The position numbers were made by a program, and so were the translations under genes. DNA of 32,300 nt from Methylobacterium jeotgali (GTDB lineage: Bacteria; Pseudomonadota; Alphaproteobacteria; Rhizobiales; Beijerinckiaceae), in the NCBI RefSeq assembly GCF_022179345.1, contig NZ_BPQR01000083.1, forward strand, positions 1-32,300, in the 5' to 3' direction. Position 1 is the stretch's first letter, and each line of letters starts with the position of its first letter. Below, in pieces: positions 24,505 to 32,300 of the stretch. The notes beneath the pieces were generated by a model. It was given only the letters and a program-made list of their open reading frames with translations, searched no databases and was not told the DNA's origin.

Positions 24505-24588
24505 TGCTCGCAGGAACGTGAACGGCACGCAAGAGGCGATGAAGGGCGCGGCAGTCTTTGCCGCACGACCGATCGGCTTTTGTCACGG

Positions 24589-24933
24589 CTACCGCGAGGG
24601 CGAGGCCGGGTTGTGGCCCGACGGCCCCGGGGTGCGGTGGTCGAGGGGCTTCTGCGGATCGGTGGCCGAGTTGTCGCTCGATCCGGCGTCGGGGACGGGA
24701 CGGTTGGCGTTCTGCTCCGTCGAGCGGCCGCCGGGATTCGGAGCGTCCTTCGCCGCCGATTCCTCGCGCGGCACGGGCGCCTGGCTCCAGCCGTCGTTGG
24801 CGCTGCGGCTCTTGTCGCCCATCACATCCTGGCCCTTGATCTCCCCCGGCTGGGCCATGGCCAGCGTCGGAGCCGCGGCAACGACGAGGGCGATGCCAGC
24901 GGCGCGGGCGGGACGGAGGAGCGAACGGATCAT
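24589..24933 (-). CDS. Small secreted hydrophilic protein, unknown function
   Basis: A 114-residue protein that I do not recognise. It has a clear signal peptide (MIRSLLRPARAAGIALVVAAAPTLAMAQ, cleavage after AMA) followed by a disordered mature part rich in Pro, Ser, Gly, Asn, Asp and Gln. No cysteines and no repeats are seen. The ATG at 24933 was chosen because the signal peptide begins there; the longer in-frame extension upstream is Arg/Pro-rich and not convincing, and the Shine-Dalgarno is weak. It lies upstream of fdoG on the same strand (120 bp gap), but a link to formate oxidation is not supported. The gap to the next upstream gene, 24934-25124, holds nothing I can identify. Confidence 0.7.
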   Translation of the reverse strand: MIRSLLRPARAAGIALVVAAAPTLAMAQPGEIKGQDVMGDKSRSANDGWSQAPVPREESAAKDAPNPGGRSTEQNANRPVPDAGSSDNSATDPQKPLDHRTPGPSGHNPASPSR

Positions 24934-25124
24934 CGGGGGGTCTCGGAAGCCGGCGTTGCGGGTGGCCGGGTAACGTGACGCTCCGTTCGGGAGTTCCGGC
25001 CGCCGCCGCAAGGCGGGCTCTTCTCCCGCACCCGGACGGCCTCGTTCTCGGGAACCGCCCGGGCCGGGGATGCGCGCGTCCCGGTGTTTGGGCGAGGCCG
25101 ATGCCGGAAGCAGGCGCGCGCCGT

Positions 25125-26009
25125 TCAGCCGGACGGGAGGGAGGCGGAGCCGCTGCCGCCGTCCGGCTCGGTCGGGTCCGCCGGGCGGACCGGCTTCGGA
25201 CGCTTGCGACGCACCACCTTCTTGACCTTGACGGTGGGCTTGCGGGCGACGCGGGCGCGCATCTCCTGAAGCATCTCGAGCTGGATCTGCTGGATCTCGG
25301 CGAGCCTGTTCCACTGGCGGGTGACGAGATGGTCCATCTTCTCGTGCAGGTGCCGGATCTCCAGTTCCGCCTTCAGGTTGACGCGGTAGTCGTTGTTCGA
25401 GCGCAGGCGGTCCTTCTTGTCCTGCCGGCTCTGGCTCATCATGATGATCGGCGCCTGGATCGCCGCGAGACAGGACAGGACGAGGTTGAGCAGGATGAAC
25501 GGGTAGGGATCGAAGGCCTTGGCCTCACCCATCGCGACGTTCACCAGCATCCACGAGAACAGCACCACGGCGAAGCTGAGAAGGAACGCCCAGGAGCCGC
25601 CGAAGGAAGCGAGCCCGTCGGAGAGGCGCTCGCCGACGGTGCGGTGCTCGTCGTAATCCTCCTCGACGTTCTCGGCGATCGTGTCCTGCGCGGCGATGCT
25701 CTCGGCCACCTGCCGGTCGAGGTCCGAGTACTCCCCGTGCTCCTCGGCCAGGAGCTCGGCCACGAAGCGGGTGCGGTAGCCGGCAAGCTCCGCGACGCTG
25801 ATCAGCGCCTCGTCGTCCAGTTCGGGATAGTCGGCGCGGATATGCGCGGCGAGCGTGCTCCGCAGCGCGGCGACCGGCACGAGGTTGCGCCGGCTCATCT
25901 CCACGCCGGTGATCGCGCAGACGCCGCGCTTCTTCGTCGGCGGGGACAGGCCCGGGCCGGGCGTCGGTCGCGCCTCCCCAGGCGCCTGTGTCTCGTCGGA
26001 CAGGGTCAA
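25125..26009 (-). CDS. DUF1003 membrane protein
   Basis: A 294-residue inner-membrane protein of the DUF1003 family. An N-terminal part has a CAITG motif (about 31-35) and a region resembling the family's ligand-like head. The core has GERLSDGLASFGGSWAFLLSFAVVLFSWMLVNV (first helix), then FDPYPFILLNLVLSCLAAIQAPIIMMSQSRQDKKDR (second helix and conserved loop) and LEIRHLHEKMDHLV. A Lys/Arg-rich tail (VKVKKVVRRKRPKPVRP) ends it. Function is unknown for the family. The start is TTG at 26007-26009; the CAITG motif lies before the first internal Met, which supports an early non-ATG start. The 163 bp upstream of it (26010-26173) show no gene. Confidence 0.9.
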   Translation of the reverse strand: MTLSDETQAPGEARPTPGPGLSPPTKKRGVCAITGVEMSRRNLVPVAALRSTLAAHIRADYPELDDEALISVAELAGYRTRFVAELLAEEHGEYSDLDRQVAESIAAQDTIAENVEEDYDEHRTVGERLSDGLASFGGSWAFLLSFAVVLFSWMLVNVAMGEAKAFDPYPFILLNLVLSCLAAIQAPIIMMSQSRQDKKDRLRSNNDYRVNLKAELEIRHLHEKMDHLVTRQWNRLAEIQQIQLEMLQEMRARVARKPTVKVKKVVRRKRPKPVRPADPTEPDGGSGSASLPSG

Positions 26010-26173
26010 AGCGTGCCTATCCCGTCGCCGCGAAAACCGTCCGCGGCCCGCCTACCCGAGATGGGCACCAGCGTCACCTCCCGCCTGCGCATGGCCTCCG
26101 TTCTCGGGCAAAGGCCGATGGCACTGCGGCGGCCCGCGCACCACCTTCGTGAGCCCGGCGGATCGAGAGCCCG

Positions 26174-27355
<1,182 letters not shown>

Positions 27356-27389
27356 GCCCCCGCTTCCCTGGCTCCTCGCGTCGAGATCG

Positions 27390-27635
27390 TCACCGCAGCT
27401 TCGAGGCACCCTCCCGCCGCGATTCGAGGGCGCGGGCGGCGCTGGCCGCGCTCGGCGGCAGCTTCGCCTCCTCCGAGTCGGGCGTATCGGCGGGGAATAC
27501 CGGCCGAGGGCGAGACCTGTCGCCGGCGTCGAGGGCGTAGCCGGCGTTCACCCCGGCGTAGAAGCCGGTGAAGTCCTCGGCCCGGACCGAGAATGCGGCG
27601 AGCGCGATCAGCAAGGCGGCGAGGGCAGGGCGCAT
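27390..27635 (-). CDS. Small secreted protein, possible outer-membrane barrel remnant
   Basis: An 81-residue ORF with a signal peptide (about 1-19, ending VRA) followed by EDFTGFYAGVNAGYALD. That motif is typical of the first strand of Omp25/Omp31-like outer-membrane beta-barrels of Hyphomicrobiales. After about 20 residues the similarity stops and the rest is Ala/Ser/Pro/Arg-rich. It is therefore either a short secreted protein or the 5' stub of a lost porin gene. It lies 34 bp upstream of gcdH on the same strand. Confidence 0.55.
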   Translation of the reverse strand: MRPALAALLIALAAFSVRAEDFTGFYAGVNAGYALDAGDRSRPRPVFPADTPDSEEAKLPPSAASAARALESRREGASKLR

Positions 27636-27683
27636 GCGGGCTCCGGCGGCAGGGTCAAAAGCGGAAGCAAGGCCAGAAACGGA

Positions 27684-27710
27684 AACGGCGGCCCGAAGGG
27701 GGCCGCCGTT
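27684..27710 (-). terminator. Intrinsic terminator of the cold-shock gene
   Basis: AACGGCGGCCC (27684-27694) pairs perfectly with 27700-27710, an 11-bp stem with a 5-base loop. On the minus strand it is followed by a T-rich stretch (TTTCCGTTTCT). It lies 46 bp after the stop codon of the double cold-shock gene. Confidence 0.8.
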
Positions 27711-27756
27711 CCAAGGGTATGCGCGATTGCGGCGGATCGGGGTCCGCCGGCAACGA

Positions 27757-28524
27757 TCAATCGTCGACGTTGACGCTCTGCGCCTCGCGGCCCTTCTGGC
27801 CCTCGACCACGCCGAGGGTGACCTGCTGACCTTCGGCCAGCGAATCGAGGCCGGCGCGGGCGAGCGCCGAGCGGTGCACGAACACGTCCTTGCCGCCGTC
27901 GTTGACGGAGACGAAGCCGAAGCCCTTCACCGGGTCGTACCACTTCACGGTGCCGGTCATCTCCGTGGACGGACCGGAGGCGAAACGGCCGCCTCCGCCA
28001 CCGCCGCCGAAGCGATCGCCGCCGCCGCCGAAGCGGTCGCCACCACCGAAACGGTCGCCGCCGCCGAAGCGATCACCGCCGCCGAAGCTGCGGGGACGGG
28101 GGTCGCGCCGGGGCGCGGGCGCCTCGGCGGTCGAGGTGTCGACGCTCGTCACGTTGGTGACCTGCGGACCCTTCTGACCCTGTGCCGTCTGCACCGTGAG
28201 GCGCGTGCCAGGCAGGAGGTCGTCGTGTCCCGCGGCCTCGACGGCGCGGATGTGGAGGAAGGCATCGCCCGAGCCGTCGCCCAGCTCGACGAAGCCGAAG
28301 CCCTTCTCCTTGTTGAACCACTTCACAGTGGCGTCACGCTCCGGTCCCGAGGGCGCCGCCGCCGCGCGGGAGGGGCCGCGGTCGAAGCCGCCGCCGCCGC
28401 CACCGTAGCCGCCGCCACCACCATAACCGCCGCTCGGGGGAGCCTGGTCGGGCCAACGCGGCTCCATCCCCCCCTCGTCGAAGCCGCGCTTCTGCGGGCC
28501 CCTGAAATCACGACCACGTCCCAT
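27757..28524 (-). CDS. Cold-shock protein with two CSD domains and Gly-rich linker
   Basis: A 255-residue RNA/DNA-binding protein with two cold-shock domains. CSD1 (about 64-127) has RNP1 KGFGFVEL and RNP2 DAFLHI. CSD2 (about 189-254) has KGFGFVSV and DVFVHR. The N-terminus (MGRGRDFRGPQKRGFD) and the Gly/Tyr-rich stretch at 32-47 are disordered, as is the linker at about 147-180 with tandem FGGGDR repeats. Such double-CSD proteins are common in alphaproteobacteria and act as RNA chaperones; the linkers may drive RNA-dependent assembly (inference). The ATG at 28524 starts the conserved opening. It is divergent from the receiver gene and followed by a strong terminator. Confidence 0.95.
   Translation of the reverse strand: MGRGRDFRGPQKRGFDEGGMEPRWPDQAPPSGGYGGGGGYGGGGGGFDRGPSRAAAAPSGPERDATVKWFNKEKGFGFVELGDGSGDAFLHIRAVEAAGHDDLLPGTRLTVQTAQGQKGPQVTNVTSVDTSTAEAPAPRRDPRPRSFGGGDRFGGGDRFGGGDRFGGGGDRFGGGGGGGRFASGPSTEMTGTVKWYDPVKGFGFVSVNDGGKDVFVHRSALARAGLDSLAEGQQVTLGVVEGQKGREAQSVNVDD
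28009..28086 (-). repeat. Tandem repeats coding FGGG(G)DR
   Basis: About four near-identical 18-21-bp units encode FGGGDR-type repeats (residues 147-172) of the cold-shock protein linker. They are in frame and differ by one extra Gly codon, so the array could expand or contract without breaking the frame. Confidence 0.8.
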
Positions 28525-28843
28525 CGATAGCTCGCAAAAACCGTCCGCCGATCATCAGTCTCGAATACCGCGTGCGCGCCGTTCCGGACGGCGGACGCTC
28601 GGCTCTTTCATTACCCAAGGCGGCGGTAACCAAGAATAACGCCTCAGTCCTGACGCAAAGCTCGTCCGACCGCAAGGACCTTTAGGGCGGGGACGATCGA
28701 AATTCCGGTCCGATCCGTCCGGCGGCGGGTGTCGTTTCGCACTCGATCGATCCCGTTAGCGAAGCGCAAAGGCTGTCGGGCCTAGGCTCCCGCTCCCGAT
28801 AGCCGGCTCCCCCCGGGCCGAGGACCGAACGCCGCCGCCCGCG
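28525..28843. promoter_or_regulatory. Divergent intergenic region with leader hairpin of the cold-shock gene
   Basis: A 319-bp gap without a gene. CGTCCGCCG (28542-28550) is the exact reverse complement of 28589-28597, a 9-bp stem with a 38-base loop; its 3' arm on the minus strand ends 17 bases before the cold-shock ATG. The middle (about 28600-28650) is the AT-richer part and the likely promoter zone. I cannot assign exact -10 or -35 boxes. Confidence 0.45.
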
Positions 28844-29317
28844 ATGATCGCGACCCCGACCTTCCCCGACCTCTCGGCCCTCGTCGTGGACGAGAGCATC
28901 TACATCCGCCGCATCGTGCGCGACATGTTCATGCGCGTCGGCATCAAGCGGGTGCTGGAGGCCCCCGATGGGGCGGAGGCGCTCGGCGTGCTGGCCGAGA
29001 GCAAGCCCGACCTCACCATCCTCGACTGGGACCTCGCGATCCTCTCGGGCGAGGAGTTCATCCGCCTGGCGCGCACCCCAGCCACGTCGCCCTGCCCGAC
29101 GATCCCGATCATCCTGATGCTCGCCCAGCCCCGCCGCAACGTCGTCGACCGGGCGATCTCGCTCGGCGTCAACGAGATCATCGCCAAGCCGTTCTCGCCC
29201 AAGACGGTGTGGTCGCGCCTCGACGAGGTCATCAACCGGCCCCGCCCCTACAGCCAGGTGAAGAGCCTGCTGCGGCCGATTCCGCGCATGGCGGCGCTGG
29301 CCAAGGGCGCGGCCTGA
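28844..29317 (+). CDS. Single-domain response regulator (CheY-like receiver)
   Basis: A 157-residue receiver protein. Phospho-acceptor Asp is D61 (LTILDWDL), with acidic pocket D16-E17 (LVVDES) and Lys115 (IIAKPFSP). The usual Thr/Ser after strand 4 is replaced by Ala94 (LMLAQ), so phosphorylation-induced switching may be altered. The C-terminal about 25 residues (RPYSQVKSLLRPIPRMAAL) extend beyond the receiver fold; there is no DNA-binding output domain. Its partner kinase is not in the window. The ATG is at 28844 in the GC-rich leader. Function in stress, chemotaxis or cell-cycle signalling cannot be decided. Confidence 0.9.
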   Translation: MIATPTFPDLSALVVDESIYIRRIVRDMFMRVGIKRVLEAPDGAEALGVLAESKPDLTILDWDLAILSGEEFIRLARTPATSPCPTIPIILMLAQPRRNVVDRAISLGVNEIIAKPFSPKTVWSRLDEVINRPRPYSQVKSLLRPIPRMAALAKGAA

Positions 29318-29392
29318 TCCGGCCTCCGCTTTCCCCGCCGGCGGTGCGAACAAGGCTATGCAGTCCGTAAGCGAGCCTGTAGCGTCCGCGCC

Positions 29393-30550
29393 ATGAACGA
29401 TGGCCGGGCCGACAGCCGGGACCGGCATCCCGGGATGCCGGCGCGGGCGATGACCGAGAACAGCGCGAAGCACGCCCCGGATGCGGGCGGGAGCGCCCCT
29501 CCGCGCATCCACCGCCACGAGCCGGCGCCGGCGGCCGAGCGGCCCGTCCGGACCGGGTACCGCCGCCCCGCCTACGCCGCCCTCGACCTCGGCACCAACA
29601 ACTGCCGCCTGCTCGTCGCCGAGCCCGCCAGCCACGGCTTCCGGGTCATCGACGCCTTCTCGCGGATCGTGCGCCTAGGCGAGGGGCTCGGCACCTCCGA
29701 CCGGCTGTCCGAGGACGCGATCGAGCGCACCGTGGAGGCCCTGCGGGTCTGCCGCGGCAAGATGGAGGCCCGCGGCGTCGTGCGCTCGCGGGTCATCGCC
29801 ACGGAGGCCTGCCGGCTCGCCGTCAACGGCGCCGAGTTCGTGGAGCGGGTGCGCGCCGATGTCGGCCTCGACCTCGAGATCGTGGACCGCCAGACGGAGG
29901 CCTATCTCGCCGTCACCGGCTGCGCGGCGCTGGCCGATCCGCGGGCCGGCTCGGTCGTGGTGTTCGACATCGGCGGCGGCTCCACGGAGATCGCCTGGCT
30001 CGATGGGGCTGCCACCAACCCCTCCGCCGACCCGACCCTGCGCATCCGCGCCTGGGATTCGCTGCCCGTCGGCGTCGTGACGCTGGCCGAGCGCCACGGC
30101 GGCACCGAGGTCACGCCGCTCACCTTCGAGGGCATGGTCGAGGAGGTTTCCGAGCGCCTCGCCGGCTTCGCGCTGCGCGCCGCTCCGGCCGCGACCGCCC
30201 CGCATTTCCACCTGCTCGGCACCTCGGGCACGGTGACGACGCTCGCCGCCATGCACCTGCGCCTCGTGCGCTACGAGCGTCGGCGGGTCGACGGGCTCTG
30301 GATGAGCGACGCTGAGGTGTCCGAGGCCATCGACGACCTGCTCGGCACCCGCCTCCAGCAGCGGGCGGACAACCCCTGCATCGGCCGCGACCGGGCCGAC
30401 CTCGTGCTCGCCGGCTGCGCCATCCTCGAGGCGATCCGGCGCGCCTTCCCCTCCGACCGCCTGCGCGTCGCCGACCGGGGCCTGCGCGAGGGGCTTTTGA
30501 TGAACATGATGCGCGAGGACGGCGTCTGGCGCCGGGGAGGCTTCCGATGA
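29393..30550 (+). CDS. Ppx/GppA family phosphatase
   Basis: A 385-residue exopolyphosphatase/guanosine pentaphosphatase-type protein of the actin-like ASKHA fold. YAALDLGTNNCRLLVAE (about 61-77) is the first phosphate-binding loop, RVIATEACRLAVNG and VDRQTEAYLAVTG follow, VVFDIGGGSTEIAWLDG is the second phosphate loop and LLGTSGTVTTLAAM the adenosine region. The C-terminal HD domain of longer Ppx proteins is missing. The first about 55 residues are a disordered Pro/Arg/Ala extension; ATG 20 codons downstream is an alternative start. The stop overlaps the rlmE start (ATGA, 4 bp), so both are translated together. This gene pair recurs in Hyphomicrobiales. Confidence 0.94.
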   Translation: MNDGRADSRDRHPGMPARAMTENSAKHAPDAGGSAPPRIHRHEPAPAAERPVRTGYRRPAYAALDLGTNNCRLLVAEPASHGFRVIDAFSRIVRLGEGLGTSDRLSEDAIERTVEALRVCRGKMEARGVVRSRVIATEACRLAVNGAEFVERVRADVGLDLEIVDRQTEAYLAVTGCAALADPRAGSVVVFDIGGGSTEIAWLDGAATNPSADPTLRIRAWDSLPVGVVTLAERHGGTEVTPLTFEGMVEEVSERLAGFALRAAPAATAPHFHLLGTSGTVTTLAAMHLRLVRYERRRVDGLWMSDAEVSEAIDDLLGTRLQQRADNPCIGRDRADLVLAGCAILEAIRRAFPSDRLRVADRGLREGLLMNMMREDGVWRRGGFR

Positions 30551-31254
30551 GCGACCGGCGCGGCGCCGGCGGCGGCCTCCGGGGCGACCTCAAGCAGCGG
30601 GTGAAGACCGGCCGCGGGCGCACCCTCTCCCAGAAGCGCTGGCTGGAGCGCCAGCTCAACGACCCCTACGTGGCCCGCGCCAAGCGCGAGGGTTTTCGCT
30701 CGCGGGCGGCCTTCAAGCTGATCGAGATCGACGAGCGCTTCCGCATCCTGCAGCCCGGTCAGCGCATCGTCGATCTCGGCGCCGCGCCCGGCGGCTGGTC
30801 GCAGGTCGCGGCCAAGACGGTGGGGGAGCGGGGCCGCGTGGTGGGGATCGACCTCTTGGAGATCGAGCCCATGGCCGGCGTCGACTTCATCCAGCTCGAC
30901 TTCCTGGCGCCGGAGGCCCCCAAGCTCCTGACCGAGATGCTTGGCGGCCCCGCCGACCTCGTGCTCTCCGACATGGCCGCCAACACCACCGGCCACAAGA
31001 AGACCGATCACCTGCGCATCATCGGTCTGGCGGAGACCGCCGCCCACTTCGCCCGCGAGATCCTGGCGCCGGGCGGGGCCTACCTCGCCAAGGTCTTCCA
31101 GGGCGGCGCCGAGGGCGGCCTGCTGGCCGACCTCAAGCGCGACTTCGCGCAGGTGCGCCACGTGAAGCCGAACGCCAGCCGCGCGGATTCGAGCGAGCTC
31201 TACGTGCTGGCGACGGGCTACCGGGGCGCCAAAGAGCCTTCCGACGCGATTTGA
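30547..31254 (+). CDS. rlmE: 23S rRNA (uridine-2'-O)-methyltransferase RlmE (FtsJ/RrmJ)
   Basis: A 235-residue enzyme that methylates the ribose of U2552 in the A loop of 23S rRNA, a late step in 50S assembly. The SAM motif is DLGAAPGGW (76-84). The catalytic tetrad is K57 (AAFKLIEID), D142 (SDMAANTTGHK), K182 (AKVFQGG) and E217 (SSELYVLA), with the same spacing as in E. coli RrmJ (K38, D124, K164, E199). An N-terminal basic extension of about 20 residues is added. The ATG overlaps the Ppx/GppA stop by 4 bp. Confidence 0.97.
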   Translation: MSDRRGAGGGLRGDLKQRVKTGRGRTLSQKRWLERQLNDPYVARAKREGFRSRAAFKLIEIDERFRILQPGQRIVDLGAAPGGWSQVAAKTVGERGRVVGIDLLEIEPMAGVDFIQLDFLAPEAPKLLTEMLGGPADLVLSDMAANTTGHKKTDHLRIIGLAETAAHFAREILAPGGAYLAKVFQGGAEGGLLADLKRDFAQVRHVKPNASRADSSELYVLATGYRGAKEPSDAI

Positions 31255-31630
31255 CGGAGCGGACGTACCCAGCAAGACCCATTAAGTTGTACTTATTGTA
31301 TTTGGACAACCTATGATAGTTGTCGATCGATTCTGCCGATTTTTTTTGCAAATATCGTTGAGATTCGAAGCTGTTCGGCACAATCACATACTTGTGATCG
31401 GTCTGCGAATGCAGGGATCTGCAGTGCGGCGATTCCGAATGAGAAATTCAAACGCAATTCGTTAACGATCCTGGCAAATCATTCTTCCAGCCGAAGCCGA
31501 TGTTCCACGCGGCGATTTGGCATCTCATCCACCATTCCAGGCAGGACTGCTCCGCAGCCGCTGCCTGGGTTCGATCGGTCGCGCAACGAAAGTGCGGAGC
31601 CGGATCGAATGTCCTGTCGGGAATGAAACG
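31255..31630. other. AT-rich intergenic region with dyads, before a chemoreceptor-like gene
   Basis: A 376-bp gap with clearly lower GC than the rest of the window, especially 31270-31480. It holds a near-palindrome, GACAA-C-CTAT-G-ATAG-TTGTC (31305-31324), then eight T (31340-31347), which might end the rlmE transcript. ATCACA-TACT-TGTGAT (31383-31398) is a perfect 6-bp dyad with a 4-base spacer, a possible regulator site. ATG AAA CGA TGA (31623-31634) is a three-codon ORF overlapping the next start. No gene is supported. Confidence 0.5.
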
Positions 31631-32300
31631 ATGACCGTGCTTGATCGACCGTTTCGAAAAGGAATCTCGCTGAAGGCCACGCTGATGGCGCTCTTCGGCT
31701 TCATGGCCTTGATCGCGGCCGGTCAGGGCGCTCTCACGCTGATAAAGCTGAGCAGCATTCGGCAGAGCGTCAACGAGGTCGCCACGAACTGGATGCCCTC
31801 GGTCGTGGCCGTGAACGAGATCCGCGCCCGCATCGCCGAGGTTCGCATCAAGCAGTATCGCTTCGTGACCGGATCGAGCGATGGGAACAAGATCGCTTCG
31901 AGCCGGCAGCAGTATGAGGCCGCCCTCCAGAGCCTCGAGCAGGCCCGCAAGCGCTACGAGCCCATGATCTCGTCGGCGGAGGAGCGCGGTCTGTACGAGC
32001 GCTTCGGCGGGTCCTGGGCCGCTTACAAGAAGACGAGCGATCATCTGGCCGATCTCGTCGAGGCCGGAAGGATGCAGGAGGCTTTCACGGAGCTCGCGAA
32101 GGCCGAGACAGTGAAGATCTATACCGACGTGACCGAGGCGCTCGCGCAGAACGCGAGCCTCAACGAGCGCAGCGCTCAGCAGGACGCGGACAGGAGCGTC
32201 GTCAACGCCGATTCCGCGGCGTGGATGGCCTATGCCGCCGTCGCCATCGCGACCGTCTGCGGCGTTTGCGCGATGGTGTTCGCCCTTTTCCGTGTGTCGC
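31631..32300 (+). CDS. Methyl-accepting chemotaxis protein, N-terminal part (cut by window end)
   Basis: The first 223 codons of a gene that runs off the right edge without a stop. A short cytoplasmic start and first membrane helix (about 14-37) are followed by a helical periplasmic region (about 40-190), with VNEIRARIAEVRIKQYRFV, YEAALQSLEQARKRYEPMI and WAAYKKTSDHLADLVEAGRMQEAF. This is the pattern of the four-helix-bundle 4HB_MCP ligand domain. A second membrane helix lies at about 198-220. HAMP and signalling domains would lie beyond the window, so a sensor kinase or diguanylate cyclase with the same sensor is possible. The ATG at 31631 has GGGAA upstream. Codon use is slightly less GC-biased than its neighbours. 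Confidence 0.82.
   Translation, partial: MTVLDRPFRKGISLKATLMALFGFMALIAAGQGALTLIKLSSIRQSVNEVATNWMPSVVAVNEIRARIAEVRIKQYRFVTGSSDGNKIASSRQQYEAALQSLEQARKRYEPMISSAEERGLYERFGGSWAAYKKTSDHLADLVEAGRMQEAFTELAKAETVKIYTDVTEALAQNASLNERSAQQDADRSVVNADSAAWMAYAAVAIATVCGVCAMVFALFRVS

Noticed and set aside
21499..24978. Very long plus-strand open frame opposite fdoG
   Set aside because: The product is low-complexity (Arg, Ala, Val, Leu, Gly, Glu) without recognisable domains and mirrors fdoG; it is an antisense shadow caused by high GC.
28009..28086. CRISPR or non-coding satellite repeat
   Set aside because: The units are short, contiguous, in frame and code FGGGDR-type repeats inside a clear protein; there are no spacers.
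31383..31398. CRP/FNR binding site
   Set aside because: The dyad ATCACA-N4-TGTGAT has the half-sites in the opposite order from CRP (TGTGA-N6-TCACA) and does not match FNR (TTGAT-N4-ATCAA).
31448..32044. Minus-strand 198-residue open frame at the right edge
   Set aside because: It is antisense to the chemoreceptor-like frame, which has coherent membrane helices and a four-helix-bundle pattern.

Overview
The window is high-GC, densely packed DNA in the style of an alphaproteobacterium of the order Hyphomicrobiales, most likely Methylobacterium-like. This rests on codon style, the two-domain glycine-rich cold-shock protein, the Ppx/GppA-RlmE gene pair and the overall gene set. It is inference; no marker gene fixes the genus. 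The window appears chromosomal, with no transposase, integrase, CRISPR array or replication origin visible.

The core (about 4.9-24.5 kb) is a nearly self-contained selenocysteine (Sec) and formate oxidation locus. It holds the Sec tRNA selC (anticodon TCA), selA (Ser-tRNA to Sec-tRNA conversion), selD (selenophosphate synthesis) and selB (Sec-specific elongation factor). It also holds the consumer: a respiratory formate dehydrogenase fdoG-fdoH-fdoI-fdhE, whose catalytic subunit has an in-frame TGA Sec codon followed by a bacterial SECIS-like hairpin. A three-gene ABC importer (binding protein, compact ATPase, fused double permease) lies directly upstream of selA on the same strand. It resembles phosphonate importers, but its context points to a selenium oxyanion. 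A molbindin-like Mop protein follows selD, which fits because this enzyme class needs both molybdenum or tungsten cofactor and selenium. Inserted between the importer and selD is a FecI-FecR-TonB receptor module, normally for siderophore uptake.

Layout: 0-4.9 kb holds housekeeping and small genes (glycine-zipper protein, SAM methyltransferase, DUF427, DUF2188, AraC regulator, ABC-F ATPase). 4.9-9.6 kb, minus strand, is importer-selA-selC. 9.9-14.1 kb, plus strand, is the sigma/anti-sigma/TonB receptor module. 14.2-15.5 kb, plus strand, is selD-mop. 15.6-17.5 kb, minus strand, is selB. 17.7-18.6 kb is an aldo/keto reductase. 18.6-24.5 kb, minus strand, is the formate dehydrogenase operon. 24.6-28.5 kb, minus strand, holds a secreted protein, DUF1003 protein, glutaryl-CoA dehydrogenase, a small secreted protein and a double cold-shock protein. 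28.8-31.3 kb, plus strand, holds a receiver protein, Ppx/GppA and RlmE. An AT-richer gap follows, then the start of a chemotaxis-receptor-like gene that runs off the right edge.

Proposed working model (inference): selenium enters through the ABC importer, is reduced by host metabolism, and is activated by SelD. SelA loads it onto tRNA-Sec, and SelB delivers it to the UGA codon of fdoG. The exported enzyme oxidises formate in the periplasm and passes electrons through FdoH and the cytochrome b subunit FdoI to quinone, with FdhE assisting maturation.
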